NCBI GenBank assembly: GCA_902571015.1 | Contig: CACGAC010000001.1 | Location: 62,001-126,000, forward strand | Direction: 5' to 3' | Origin: an uncultured Pelagibacteraceae bacterium | GTDB taxonomy: Bacteria > Pseudomonadota > Alphaproteobacteria > Pelagibacterales > Pelagibacteraceae | DNA length: 64,000 bases | In this document: one piece after another, positions 18,746 to 26,923 of the stretch | How the letters are laid out: the number at the start of each line of letters is the position of its first letter | Position numbering within the stretch: position 1 is the first letter of the stretch | The notes under the pieces: generated by a model | Database searches by the model: none | Told to the model about the DNA's origin: nothing | Seen by the model: only the letters and a program-made list of their open reading frames with translations | Made by a program: the position numbers and the translations under genes

Positions 18746-20821
18746 ATGAAAATACCACAACTTAAAAAAAAACCAGAGCTTAAATCTTGTCACAATACCA
18801 CGTGGGAAGATAATTATAGTTGGATCCATCAGGATAATATTCTCGAGGTTTTAAAAGATAGTTCCAAGCTACTTCCAGATGTAAGGAAATATCTTGAAGA
18901 AGAAAACAATTTTACAGAACATAATTTAAAAGACACAAAAAAATGTCAGAAAATCTTATTTGATGAAATTAAAGGTAGAATAAAGTTAGATGATGAATCA
19001 TTAAAATTTAAAGACAAAGAATATGAATATTGGACTAAAACAACTGCAGTAGGAAATTATTCAATAAAACTTAGAAAGAAGATTGGAAGTAATGCAGTTG
19101 AAGAATTTTGGAATGGTGATGTAGAAAAAGAAAAATTAAAAACTGAATATTTCGGGGTGGGTGATTTAGAGGTAAGTTATAATGACAAACTTTTAGGTTA
19201 TTCTTTAGACTTAAAAGGATCAGAATATTATACAATTTACATAAGAAATATTGCTTCAGAAAAATTAGTCACCGAAAAAATAGAAGAAACAAGTGGAAGT
19301 ATTACTTTTAGTTTGGACGACCAATATTTTTTTTACTCAAAGCTTGATGAATTTCATAGACCAAGAAAAATATTTAGACACAAAATTGGATCATCAGTCA
19401 AAGATGATGAGCTTGTTTTTGAAGAGAAAAGTGAAGCATTTACTGTGGGCATAAGTTTGAGTTCAGACGAAAAATATTTTTTTATAACAACATCAGATCA
19501 TAATACTTCCGAACAATACTACTTTGAAGTAACAGAAAAAAAACCAAAACCAAAATTAATTAAAAAAAGAAAAAAAGGTGTAATTTATTCAGTCAATTCT
19601 TGGGGTGGATATTTTTATTGTCATACTAATGATGATGCTGAGGATTTCAAAATCGAAAGATGTGATGATTTATCAAATCAAAAGTGGGAAATTTATATAG
19701 CTGCCAAAGAGGAGGTTTTAATTGGAGGATTAATATTTTTAAACGATTGGATTATCAGAGGAGAAAAATCAAATGCATTAGGAAAATTATTTGTAAGAAA
19801 TAAACAAACAGGAATCGAGGAAGAATTAAAATTTACTAACGAATCTGTGATTGTGCCTAGTGTTTCATTAATACAAAGAAATAAAGATACTGACTTAGTT
19901 TACTTGTCATACTCGTCCCCAAAAACACCAGGTAAAACTTATTTATACAATTTAAAAACAAAAGAAAAAAAACTAGTAAAAGAACAAGAAATCCCATCTG
20001 GTCATAATCCAGATGATTATATAGTCGAAAGACTAGAGTGCCCTTCTCATGATGGAAGATTAGTTCCACTTACAATTACCAGACACAAAAAAACAAAAAT
20101 TAATGGTTCAGCAAATTTACTTTTATATGGCTATGGGTCATACGGAAGTTCAATGACTCCAGATTTTTCCTCAACTAGATTGAGTTTAATTGACAGAGAT
20201 ATTATTTGGGTAACTGCACATATTAGAGGGGGAATGGAAAAAGGAATGAAATGGTGGAAAGAAGGAAAGCTTCTAAATAAAAAAAATACATTTGAAGATT
20301 ATATACACGTAGCAAAGTTTTTGATTGAAAAAAGATATTCATCGAAAGGAAAAATTATTGGTATGGGTGGATCAGCTGGTGGTTTGTTAATGGGAGCAGT
20401 AGTCAATCAATCCCCAGAATTATTTCTTGGAATGGTTATGGCAGTACCGTTTGTTGACTCATTAACAACTAACTTGGATCATTCTTTGCCCCTTACTGTT
20501 GGAGAATTTGATGAATTCGGAAATGCAAAAGATAAAAGAGACCATTTTGATTATATTTATTCTTATGCTCCATATAATAATATTAAAAAAATGGATTACC
20601 CTCACATGTTAATTACCACAAGCTTAAGTGATAATAGAGTGCTATTCGATGAACCAGCAAAATTTACAGCCAAACTTAGAGATTTAAAAACTGATAATAA
20701 TTTGCTTTTGTTAAAAACTGAAATGAACGCAGGCCACGGAGGTAAGTCAGGTAGAGATGGTGCCATTGAAGAAATAGCTTTTGACTACGCATTTATTTTA
20801 AAGATCTCTGAAAAAATTTAA
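18746..20821 (+). CDS. ptrB: oligopeptidase B (S9 prolyl oligopeptidase family)
   Basis: A 691-residue cytosolic serine peptidase that cleaves short peptides after basic residues in characterised relatives. The N-terminal half is a beta-propeller. The C-terminal alpha/beta hydrolase domain has GMGGSAGG with Ser543, SDNRV with Asp629 and GHGG with His664, the expected catalytic triad order. The length fits oligopeptidase B. It starts 14 nt from the divergent J-protein start and precedes hsp20, which has its own promoter. Confidence 0.93.
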   Translation: MKIPQLKKKPELKSCHNTTWEDNYSWIHQDNILEVLKDSSKLLPDVRKYLEEENNFTEHNLKDTKKCQKILFDEIKGRIKLDDESLKFKDKEYEYWTKTTAVGNYSIKLRKKIGSNAVEEFWNGDVEKEKLKTEYFGVGDLEVSYNDKLLGYSLDLKGSEYYTIYIRNIASEKLVTEKIEETSGSITFSLDDQYFFYSKLDEFHRPRKIFRHKIGSSVKDDELVFEEKSEAFTVGISLSSDEKYFFITTSDHNTSEQYYFEVTEKKPKPKLIKKRKKGVIYSVNSWGGYFYCHTNDDAEDFKIERCDDLSNQKWEIYIAAKEEVLIGGLIFLNDWIIRGEKSNALGKLFVRNKQTGIEEELKFTNESVIVPSVSLIQRNKDTDLVYLSYSSPKTPGKTYLYNLKTKEKKLVKEQEIPSGHNPDDYIVERLECPSHDGRLVPLTITRHKKTKINGSANLLLYGYGSYGSSMTPDFSSTRLSLIDRDIIWVTAHIRGGMEKGMKWWKEGKLLNKKNTFEDYIHVAKFLIEKRYSSKGKIIGMGGSAGGLLMGAVVNQSPELFLGMVMAVPFVDSLTTNLDHSLPLTVGEFDEFGNAKDKRDHFDYIYSYAPYNNIKKMDYPHMLITTSLSDNRVLFDEPAKFTAKLRDLKTDNNLLLLKTEMNAGHGGKSGRDGAIEEIAFDYAFILKISEKI

Positions 20822-20830
20822 ATTTGATAT

Positions 20831-20858
20831 CTTGAAAAAAAACAAATAGTTCCCATAT
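20831..20858 (+). promoter_or_regulatory. RpoH (sigma-32-type) promoter of hsp20
   Basis: CTTGAAA at 20831-20837, 14 nt of A-rich spacer, then CCCATAT at 20852-20858. This is essentially the consensus CTTGAAA-N(13-17)-CCCATNT. Transcription would begin near 20865, giving a leader of about 57 nt before the hsp20 ATG. Confidence 0.88.
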
Positions 20859-20864
20859 AGATAA

Positions 20865-20921
20865 TGTTGGTCGCCTAATGGGGCTAACAATAAATAAACT
20901 TGCTTAACAAAGGAGGATATT
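20865..20921 (+). promoter_or_regulatory. ROSE-like RNA thermometer candidate in the hsp20 leader
   Basis: The leader can form two hairpins. The first pairs 20865-20875 with 20880-20889 (ten pairs including two G-U, one bulged G, loop TAAT). The second pairs TTGCT (20900-20904) with AGGAG (20911-20915), the ribosome-binding site, across the loop TAACAA. U-U/C-GCU opposite the Shine-Dalgarno, with a G-G apposition, is the signature of ROSE thermometers found before alphaproteobacterial small heat-shock genes. It is shorter than classical ROSE elements. The structure was assessed by eye only. Confidence 0.6.
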
Positions 20922-21368
20922 ATGACAAGTAAGGATTTATCTATATTCAACTCACTAAGACCTTTTTCAATTGGTTTTGACGATATGTTTGACCAATTTG
21001 AAAATATGCTTGGTAATGGTTCTTTGACTATGCAGTCAAACTACCCGCCTTATAACATCAGAAAAACTGGTAAGGATAACTATGCAATTGAAGTTGCTTT
21101 AGCTGGTTTTAATAAAAACGATGTTGAAGTTGAGTTTGAAGATAATTTATTAACTGTAAGAACTAAACAAGTTAATAAATCTGAAAATAATAATGCTGAT
21201 GGAGAAATAATTCACAAAGGTATTTCTCAAAGACAATTTGCCAGATCATTTACTATAGCTGATGATGTGAAAGTTAATGGTGCTGAATTAAAAGATGGTC
21301 TTTTAACAATATCTTGTGAGAGGATTGTTCCAGAGCATAAAAAAAGAAAACTTATTGAAATTAAATAA
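20922..21368 (+). CDS. small heat-shock protein Hsp20 (IbpA family)
   Basis: A 148-residue alpha-crystallin-type chaperone that holds unfolded proteins for refolding. The alpha-crystallin domain runs from about residue 40 to 135, opening with YPPYNIRKTGKDNYAIEVALAGF and including FARSFTIADDVKVNGAELKDGLLTI, as in IbpA-like proteins. The strong AAAGGAGG ribosome-binding site is the part that may be masked by the upstream RNA hairpin. It is monocistronic between an RpoH promoter and a convergent lipoprotein gene. Confidence 0.95.
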   Translation: MTSKDLSIFNSLRPFSIGFDDMFDQFENMLGNGSLTMQSNYPPYNIRKTGKDNYAIEVALAGFNKNDVEVEFEDNLLTVRTKQVNKSENNNADGEIIHKGISQRQFARSFTIADDVKVNGAELKDGLLTISCERIVPEHKKRKLIEIK

Positions 21369-21380
21369 GTATACCTTGCT

Positions 21381-21401
21381 TGCGGAGATAAATTCTCCGC
21401 A
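21381..21401. terminator. stem-loop between convergent hsp20 and lipoprotein genes
   Basis: TGCGGAGA (21381-21388) pairs perfectly with TCTCCGCA (21394-21401) around a TAAAT loop. There is no T tract on either side, so it is a weak classical terminator, but it is the only GC-rich palindrome in this 38-nt convergent gap and could end or protect both transcripts. Confidence 0.55.
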
Positions 21402-21406
21402 GGTAA

Positions 21407-21712
21407 TCAAAAGCAACCGTTAGAAACAAATCCAATAACAATCAATTTTGCGTTTACTTCAAACCTTCTTTCGCAAGGTATTCCGTATTTTTTTGTGTTA
21501 TAAACTAAAACTAAATTTCCTTTTTCATTTTTAAAATCTTCATCTGGACTACCTAATCTGCTTTTTAAATCCTGAGAGGACTTACCTATAAATGCACTTA
21601 ATTTTTTATTTTCCTTTTCAACAATAGCGTCAGTTTTTTGCTTTATTGTCTGACAACCTAATAAAGAAAATATTATAAATACACTTAGAATTGAGATCTT
21701 AATTTTTTTCAT
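21407..21712 (-). CDS. small lipoprotein, uncharacterised
   Basis: A 101-residue protein with a lipoprotein signal peptide: MKKIK, a hydrophobic core, and the lipobox SLLGC with Cys20 as the acylated residue. The mature part includes FIGKSSQDLKSRLGSPDEDF, reminiscent of the SmpA/OmlA-type fold where a GxxxxxvxxxlGxP motif occurs. The C-terminus has two further Cys residues that could form a disulfide. It is probably periplasm-facing; function unknown. Confidence 0.7.
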   Translation of the reverse strand: MKKIKISILSVFIIFSLLGCQTIKQKTDAIVEKENKKLSAFIGKSSQDLKSRLGSPDEDFKNEKGNLVLVYNTKKYGIPCERRFEVNAKLIVIGFVSNGCF

Positions 21713-21838
21713 AATTTAATAATAACAACCTAATTATGGCATAAATATAAACTTGTGAGTTGAAAATTGTTAATAAGAATTAGTTTTGACGGGTAATACA
21801 GGAAAGAATCAAATATTTTGCGATTTATAGGAGGATAA
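21713..21838 (+). other. leader/intergenic region before the purine permease gene
   Basis: A 126-nt gap between a divergent lipoprotein gene and the NCS2 permease gene. It ends in a good TAGGAGG ribosome-binding site 6 nt before the ATG. I see no clear purine riboswitch core and no confident sigma-70 pair, although TTGACGGG occurs near 21786. It is long for this genome, so a regulatory leader is possible. Confidence 0.3.
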
Positions 21839-23149
21839 ATGCTTGAAAAATATTTTGAATATAAAAAACATAAAACAGATTTTAAAACTGAAGTAATTGC
21901 TGGAACAACTACGTTCTTAACAATGGCTTACATAATGTTTTTAAATCCATTCATCTTATCAGGGGAATTCGCCGGTCCTGAAAAAGGTTTCTTTGATTTC
22001 GGCGCAGTGTACACAGCAACTATTTTGGCAACAGCTTTGGCTTGTTTTATAATGGCTTTTTACGGAAAAACATGGCCAATTGGACTAGCCCCAGGTATGG
22101 GTATAAATGCATTTGTTGCTTTTGGGGTTTGTGCTGGCATGGGTTATACGCCGCAACAAGCTCTTGGTGCAGTTTTAGTTGCAGGGGTATTGTTTTTAAT
22201 TATATCACTTACTCCTATTAGAGCCTGGTTAATTAACTCAATTCCAAAAAGTTTAAAACTAGGAATAGGTGCGGGTATTGGATTGTTTCTTGCAATTATT
22301 GGACTACAAATTATGGAAGTTGTAGTTGATAATCCTGTAACACTAGTACAGCTTGGAAACTTAAGTGACCCATTAGTTCTTCTTGGATGTGCAACTTTTA
22401 TTGCAATTATTGTACTTGAGAAAATGAATGTAAAAGGAAATATCATTATAGGTATTTTGTTTTTTAGTGTTGTTGCTTGGGCTACTGGTCTAGCTAAATT
22501 TAATGGTTTAGCGAGCACACCTCCTCCAATGACATACCTTTTTGAATTTGACTTGTCCGCTGCCATGACTGCTGGAATGTCTACAGTAATATTTACTTTA
22601 TTATTTATAGATTTCTTTGATACAGCTGGAACATTAACTTCTGTTGCAAACGTTGCAGGTAAAGTTGATAAACAAGGAAAAGTTCAAGATATTAACAAAG
22701 CAATGTTGTCTGACAGTGTAGGAACTGTTGCAGGTGCAATGATGGGAACGACAACTGTTACTAGTTATGTGGAGTCTGGTGCTGGCGTAAAAGCTGGTGG
22801 TAAAACTGGAATGACTTCTCTAGTCATAGGTATATTGTTTTTAGCATGTATATTTTTTGCACCACTTGCAACTAGTTTACCTAAACAAATTGATGGTGCG
22901 GCTTTACTCTTTGTTTCTGTTTTATTTATTAGAAATATTACCGACATAGAGTGGAATGATATATCTGAATCAGCTCCAGCAATTTTAGCGATGATTGCTA
23001 TGCCATTAACTTATAGTATCAGTAATGGAATTGCTTTAGCATTTGTCTCATACGCTTTGATTAAAATATTTACTGGAAAATTTTCAAGCACTTCTCCAGC
23101 AATATGGGTTATTGCAGTACTTAGTGTTGTGAGTTTTGCTGTAAGTTAA
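21839..23149 (+). CDS. NCS2-family purine permease (AzgA-like)
   Basis: A 436-residue inner-membrane carrier with about 12-14 hydrophobic segments. It has FKTEVIAGTTTFLTMAYIMFLNP at the start, GLAPGMGINAF, and FIDFFDTAGTLTSVANVAGK, all signatures of the AzgA branch that imports adenine, guanine or hypoxanthine by proton symport. The convergent neighbour is a purine-type phosphoribosyltransferase, which supports a purine salvage role. It is followed by an inverted repeat that probably terminates both transcripts. Confidence 0.92.
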   Translation: MLEKYFEYKKHKTDFKTEVIAGTTTFLTMAYIMFLNPFILSGEFAGPEKGFFDFGAVYTATILATALACFIMAFYGKTWPIGLAPGMGINAFVAFGVCAGMGYTPQQALGAVLVAGVLFLIISLTPIRAWLINSIPKSLKLGIGAGIGLFLAIIGLQIMEVVVDNPVTLVQLGNLSDPLVLLGCATFIAIIVLEKMNVKGNIIIGILFFSVVAWATGLAKFNGLASTPPPMTYLFEFDLSAAMTAGMSTVIFTLLFIDFFDTAGTLTSVANVAGKVDKQGKVQDINKAMLSDSVGTVAGAMMGTTTVTSYVESGAGVKAGGKTGMTSLVIGILFLACIFFAPLATSLPKQIDGAALLFVSVLFIRNITDIEWNDISESAPAILAMIAMPLTYSISNGIALAFVSYALIKIFTGKFSSTSPAIWVIAVLSVVSFAVS

Positions 23150-23158
23150 ATAAGATTT

Positions 23159-23184
23159 AACGGGGCTAGTTTTCTAGCTCCGTT
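23159..23184. terminator. bidirectional terminator between permease and phosphoribosyltransferase genes
   Basis: AACGGGGCTAG (23159-23169) pairs with CTAGCTCCGTT (23174-23184) around TTTT, with one G-U pair. T-rich sequence follows modestly on the plus side. Together with the hairpin after hsp20 it marks the only two convergent gaps in the window that are not overlaps. Confidence 0.75.
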
Positions 23185-23186
23185 AA

Positions 23187-23720
23187 TTAGTTTCTTTTTA
23201 TAATTTCTTCAATAGAAAGTTCCTCATAATGTTCTGTAGGTTGAACAATCCAAGGATCTGAGTCTAATTTAATTGGACAAAAGTCTGGTTCAAAAGAAGA
23301 AGATTTTTTTTTCCATAAACAAGCAGTTTTTATTTCTTTAATAAATTTTTTTGTTGGTTCGTAACCTTTTAACCATTCAATACTTTTATTTAGTGTTAGT
23401 CCTGTATCTGATAAATCATCGATTAAAAGGATTTTTTCAAAATCTTTCTCTTTGGCTAATGAACTTATTTCTCTAGCGAACATTAACTCACCTTGTTGGT
23501 CCTCCAACCCTTTTCCAGTATAACTTTGAATAACAATATATGCTATTGGGAGTTTTAGGATTCTAGAAAGAATATCAATGATAGGAGCTGCACCCCTCAT
23601 TATACCAACTAAAACTGTTGGCTTGTAGTTTTTATGTATCTCAATAGCTAATTTCTCTACAATTTTAGTGTATTCTGTAAAATTTATAATTAATTTATCT
23701 GCCATATATTTTTTTATCAT
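23187..23720 (-). CDS. purine phosphoribosyltransferase (Gpt/Hpt-like)
   Basis: A 177-residue type I phosphoribosyltransferase. The PRPP-binding loop is KILLIDDLSDTGLTL (about residues 96-110), and VLVGIMRGAAPI near residue 37 fits the PPi loop. The short length and the DPWIVQPTEHYE-like C-terminus suggest a xanthine/guanine or hypoxanthine enzyme. It probably converts the base imported by the convergent NCS2 permease to its nucleotide. An internal ATG (residue 6) is an alternative start. Confidence 0.85.
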   Translation of the reverse strand: MIKKYMADKLIINFTEYTKIVEKLAIEIHKNYKPTVLVGIMRGAAPIIDILSRILKLPIAYIVIQSYTGKGLEDQQGELMFAREISSLAKEKDFEKILLIDDLSDTGLTLNKSIEWLKGYEPTKKFIKEIKTACLWKKKSSSFEPDFCPIKLDSDPWIVQPTEHYEELSIEEIIKRN

Positions 23721-23752
23721 ATAAAAAAATTTAAAAAAGATTAAAAAGTAAT

Positions 23753-24643
23753 ATGAAAATTTTTGATTGTTTTATGTATTTTGATGAAGAGATTGTTTTA
23801 GATTTAAGGCTAAATGCTTTAAACGAATATGTTGATTTTTTTGTAGTAGTTGAAAGTATATACAATCATAGAGGTGAGGAGAGAAAATTGCTTTTTAACT
23901 CAAATAAATTTAAAAAATTTAAAAAAAAAATTATCTACCTTGTTTATAAAGAAAATCCAAAAGAAATTGAGAAAATTTTTGATGATGATAACCGGGGTGA
24001 AAAATCACGTAAATATATATTAAATGCCTCATTAAGAGAAAATGGTCAACGAAATTTTATTTTAAATGGACTTAATAAAGCAAGCGATGATGATATAATT
24101 TTAATTTCTGATGTAGATGAAATCCCAAACCTAGAGGATTTTTCTAAAGAAAAATTTAAACATAAGATTGCTCTCTTCAAACAAGATATGTTTTATTATA
24201 AATTCAATCTTAAACTTCCTAATTTAGTATGGTCAGGAACAAAAGCATGCAAAAAAAAGGATCTTAAGTCTCCGCAGTGGTTGAGAAATATAAAAGATAG
24301 AAAATATCCCATTTACAGGTTAGATACTTTGTTTTCAGACACAAAATATATTAATATCAAATTTGTCAACAACGGAGGATGGCATTTTTCAAATATAAAA
24401 ACTCCATTTGAAATAGAACATAAGCTTAGGTCATACCTTCATCACAGAGAATTTGATGAAAATCCTATGTCGATCAAAGAAATAGATGAAATTATCAAAA
24501 ATAAACAGGCAATATATGATTTAAAAGTTGATAAAAAAGTGAACAAAATTGGTGACGGTAGTAAATTAGAAAAATATCCAATAAATAAATTACCAAAATT
24601 TTTACAAAATAATTTAAAAAATTTTGAAAAATGGATCGATTAA
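23753..24643 (+). CDS. glycosyltransferase family 17 protein
   Basis: A 296-residue predicted glycosyltransferase resembling the family named for beta-1,4-mannosyl-glycoprotein N-acetylglucosaminyltransferase. Signatures are the opening MKIFDCFMYFDEE, FFVVVESIYNHRG, DIILISDVDEIP (a DxD-type metal motif) and NNGGWHFSNI near residue 205. In bacteria these enzymes are linked to surface glycans, but the acceptor is unknown. It stands apart from other glycan genes here and is followed immediately by a DUF1330 gene. Confidence 0.85.
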   Translation: MKIFDCFMYFDEEIVLDLRLNALNEYVDFFVVVESIYNHRGEERKLLFNSNKFKKFKKKIIYLVYKENPKEIEKIFDDDNRGEKSRKYILNASLRENGQRNFILNGLNKASDDDIILISDVDEIPNLEDFSKEKFKHKIALFKQDMFYYKFNLKLPNLVWSGTKACKKKDLKSPQWLRNIKDRKYPIYRLDTLFSDTKYINIKFVNNGGWHFSNIKTPFEIEHKLRSYLHHREFDENPMSIKEIDEIIKNKQAIYDLKVDKKVNKIGDGSKLEKYPINKLPKFLQNNLKNFEKWID

Positions 24644-24644
24644 A

Positions 24645-24944
24645 ATGAAAAAGGGTTATTGGGTTAGTTTATATTTTAAAATAGATAATCAAGAAAATCT
24701 GAAAAAATATTCAGAGCTAGCTACACCAGTTATTAAAAGTTACGGTGGTGTGCCATTAATACGAGGTGGTAAGCATGACACTTTTAACGGTGATGATTTT
24801 AGTAGAACTGTTGTATGGGAATTTCCAAGTTATGCCAAAGCTTTAGAGTGTCATTCTTCTAAAGAATATCAAGATAGTTGGGCAGTAGCAAAAAAAACTA
24901 CAAAAAGACATATGCAAGTGGTTGAGGGGTTTAGTACTGAATAG
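24645..24944 (+). CDS. DUF1330 family protein
   Basis: A 99-residue dimeric alpha/beta-barrel-like protein of unknown function. It has KGYWVSLYFKI at the start and the DUF1330 patterns GGVPLIRGGKHD and RTVVWEFPSYAKALECHSSKEYQ. I start it at the ATG at 24645, one base after the GT17 stop codon, rather than at an in-frame ATG 21 nt earlier inside that gene. It overlaps the convergent DNA glycosylase gene by 14 nt. Confidence 0.88.
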   Translation: MKKGYWVSLYFKIDNQENLKKYSELATPVIKSYGGVPLIRGGKHDTFNGDDFSRTVVWEFPSYAKALECHSSKEYQDSWAVAKKTTKRHMQVVEGFSTE

Positions 24945-25566
24945 GCTCAGGATCTATGCTTCTCCATAAATACCACGTGGCCACAGAACAATAAGGACTA
25001 AACCTTTTTTTTAATAGTGATACAAATCTATTGGGTGGTAAATATTTTTTTTTATAATTTTTAGAAATAGCTCTTAGAAGACCAATGTCCTGAATTGGCC
25101 AAATATTTGATCTATTGTATGTGAATAATAAAATCATTTCAGCTGACCATCTTCCTATCTGTCTTAATTGTGATAAATAACTTATTGCCTCCTCATCAGA
25201 CATCTTATCAATCAATTTAGGATTAAATGTTCTCTCAATTGTTTGCTTCGCTAAACTCTTTATGCCTAATACCTTCTGTCTGCTTAATCCACAGCTTTTC
25301 AATTGAGCAAATGTAAGTCTAGATACTGTTTTTGCGTTAATTTTATTTTTACATTTTTTTTTAAATTTTAAAAAGACAGAATTCGCTGCTGCAACACTTA
25401 TTTGTTGTCCAATTATACTCTTGCATAACGAAAAAAAAATATCTCTCCTTGAAGTTAAAATAGTTTCTGAGGGACTTTCGTAACTTTTGATTAACTTAGA
25501 AAGAGTTTGATCTTTTTTAGATAAATATTTTTTTGCTTTGTTCCAATATTTAGGTACTTTAGTCAT
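24931..25566 (-). CDS. DNA-3-methyladenine glycosylase (AlkA/HhH-GPD type)
   Basis: A 211-residue base-excision repair enzyme that removes alkylated purines. The core contains SLCKSIIGQQISVAAA, the helix-hairpin-helix region around LRQIGRWSAEMILLF, and the catalytic Asp in WPIQDIGL (D160). It lacks the N-terminal beta domain of E. coli AlkA, matching the compact bacterial/yeast Mag type. Its start overlaps the EamA transporter gene by 8 nt. Confidence 0.92.
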   Translation of the reverse strand: MTKVPKYWNKAKKYLSKKDQTLSKLIKSYESPSETILTSRRDIFFSLCKSIIGQQISVAAANSVFLKFKKKCKNKINAKTVSRLTFAQLKSCGLSRQKVLGIKSLAKQTIERTFNPKLIDKMSDEEAISYLSQLRQIGRWSAEMILLFTYNRSNIWPIQDIGLLRAISKNYKKKYLPPNRFVSLLKKRFSPYCSVATWYLWRSIDPEPIQY

Positions 25567-26443
25567 TTATTGATCTGGATGTTATAATTTTTTTCTTATA
25601 AATCTCCCGTCTAAAAATTATAAGTGTTGAAACAATTACTAATAAAGCCCCTATTAACGTTTTAAAAGTGGGTATCTCGTCCCAAATGAAATATCCAAAT
25701 ATGATAGCGAAAACTAAAGCTAAATATTTAAGGGGTGTTACTAAAGAAACCTCTGAAAATTTATATGACTGACTTAACCACAGGTTTGCAACACCTCCAA
25801 AAATACCTATCAAAGATAAAAGTATGAAATGATTTAAAGTAGGCAAAACCCAGCCCTGAGGGATAGTTAAAAAACTTAATAATGTAATTGCTAAGGAAAA
25901 ATAAAAAGAAATTAGCCACACTGGTTCTGTTGTTGACAGTTGTCTAATAGTTATGGCTACATAGGATAAACCTAAACAAAATATAATTGGAAAAATATAA
26001 TAAATATTTAATTCAGTGATGCCAGGTTCTGTAATTATGAGAATTCCAACAAAGCCTATGATCACTGCTAACCACCTAAAAATTCCAACCTTTTCATTTA
26101 ATAGAAAAATAGACAATATTGTTGTAAATATTGGAGCAGCGAAAGAAATGCTCACAACAGTTGCTAATGGCAGCTGCCTTAAAGCAATAAATATTGCAAT
26201 TAGAGCTATTAATCCTGAGCCACATCTTAAAGCATGTAATCCTGGTCGTTGAGTTTTGTAAAAATTATGAAATCTTTCTTTTGGAATTATAAAAAAATAA
26301 AAGATTATTCCAAAAAAACCTCTAAAAAACAAAACCTGCCCAATAGGATAATCTACAGACCACTTTACAATTAAATCCATTAATGAAAATGCACAAATGG
26401 ACATAAACATGTACAAAAATCCCAATTGATTTTTACTTAGCAT
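25559..26443 (-). CDS. EamA/DMT-family transporter
   Basis: A 294-residue inner-membrane protein with ten hydrophobic segments in two similar halves, the drug/metabolite transporter fold. Motifs such as FFRGFFGIIFYF near the start, LPLATVVSISFAAPIFTTILS and the repeated EVSLVTPLKYLALVFAIIFGYFIWDE are typical of EamA carriers. The substrate (amino acid, metabolite or export of small molecules) is not deducible. It is upstream of and overlaps the glycosylase gene. Confidence 0.88.
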   Translation of the reverse strand: MLSKNQLGFLYMFMSICAFSLMDLIVKWSVDYPIGQVLFFRGFFGIIFYFFIIPKERFHNFYKTQRPGLHALRCGSGLIALIAIFIALRQLPLATVVSISFAAPIFTTILSIFLLNEKVGIFRWLAVIIGFVGILIITEPGITELNIYYIFPIIFCLGLSYVAITIRQLSTTEPVWLISFYFSLAITLLSFLTIPQGWVLPTLNHFILLSLIGIFGGVANLWLSQSYKFSEVSLVTPLKYLALVFAIIFGYFIWDEIPTFKTLIGALLVIVSTLIIFRREIYKKKIITSRSIND

Positions 26444-26478
26444 ATGAATAATTTGTAAATTAAATTAAATCTTATTCA

Positions 26479-26922
26479 ATGGAAATAGCTGTTTTAGCAC
26501 TTGGATGTTTTTGGGGACCTGAAATTAAATTCAGTAAAATAGATGGCATAATCAAAACAGAAGTTGGCTACTGTGGAGGTAATAGCTCTATTACCACATA
26601 TAAAGAGGTTTGCACTGGAAATACAAATCATGCTGAAGTGGTAAAGTTAGATTTTGATGAAAAAATCATCTCTTACGAAAAAATTTTAAAAATATTTTTT
26701 CAAATTCATGATCCAACTACTTTAAATTCTCAAGGACCAGATTTTGGAACTCAGTATAGAAGTGAAATATTTTATCTTAATGACAATCAAAAAATGATAG
26801 CTGAGAAGGTATTAAATGAAGTGAATGCGCGTTTATCTGGAAAAGTTGTAACAAGAATATCTTTACTAAAAAATTACTGTCCAGCTGAGGAATATCATCA
26901 AAAATACTTGGAAAAACGATAA
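26479..26922 (+). CDS. msrA: peptide methionine sulfoxide reductase MsrA
   Basis: Repairs methionine-S-sulfoxide in oxidised proteins. The 147-residue protein keeps the catalytic GCFWG (C10) near the very N-terminus, EVGYCGG, FFQIHDPTTLNSQGPDFGTQYRS, and a C-terminal NYCPAEEYHQKY with a possible resolving Cys. It is shorter than E. coli MsrA, consistent with the compact form. No msrB is adjacent. One base separates it from the sulfurtransferase start. Confidence 0.96.
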   Translation: MEIAVLALGCFWGPEIKFSKIDGIIKTEVGYCGGNSSITTYKEVCTGNTNHAEVVKLDFDEKIISYEKILKIFFQIHDPTTLNSQGPDFGTQYRSEIFYLNDNQKMIAEKVLNEVNARLSGKVVTRISLLKNYCPAEEYHQKYLEKR

Positions 26923-26923
26923 C

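Noticed and set aside
18732-18758. GTG start of the J-domain protein at 18758
   Set aside because: It would add nine residues before the membrane helix and overlap the divergent oligopeptidase start, while ATG 18731 gives a clean membrane-anchored N-terminus.
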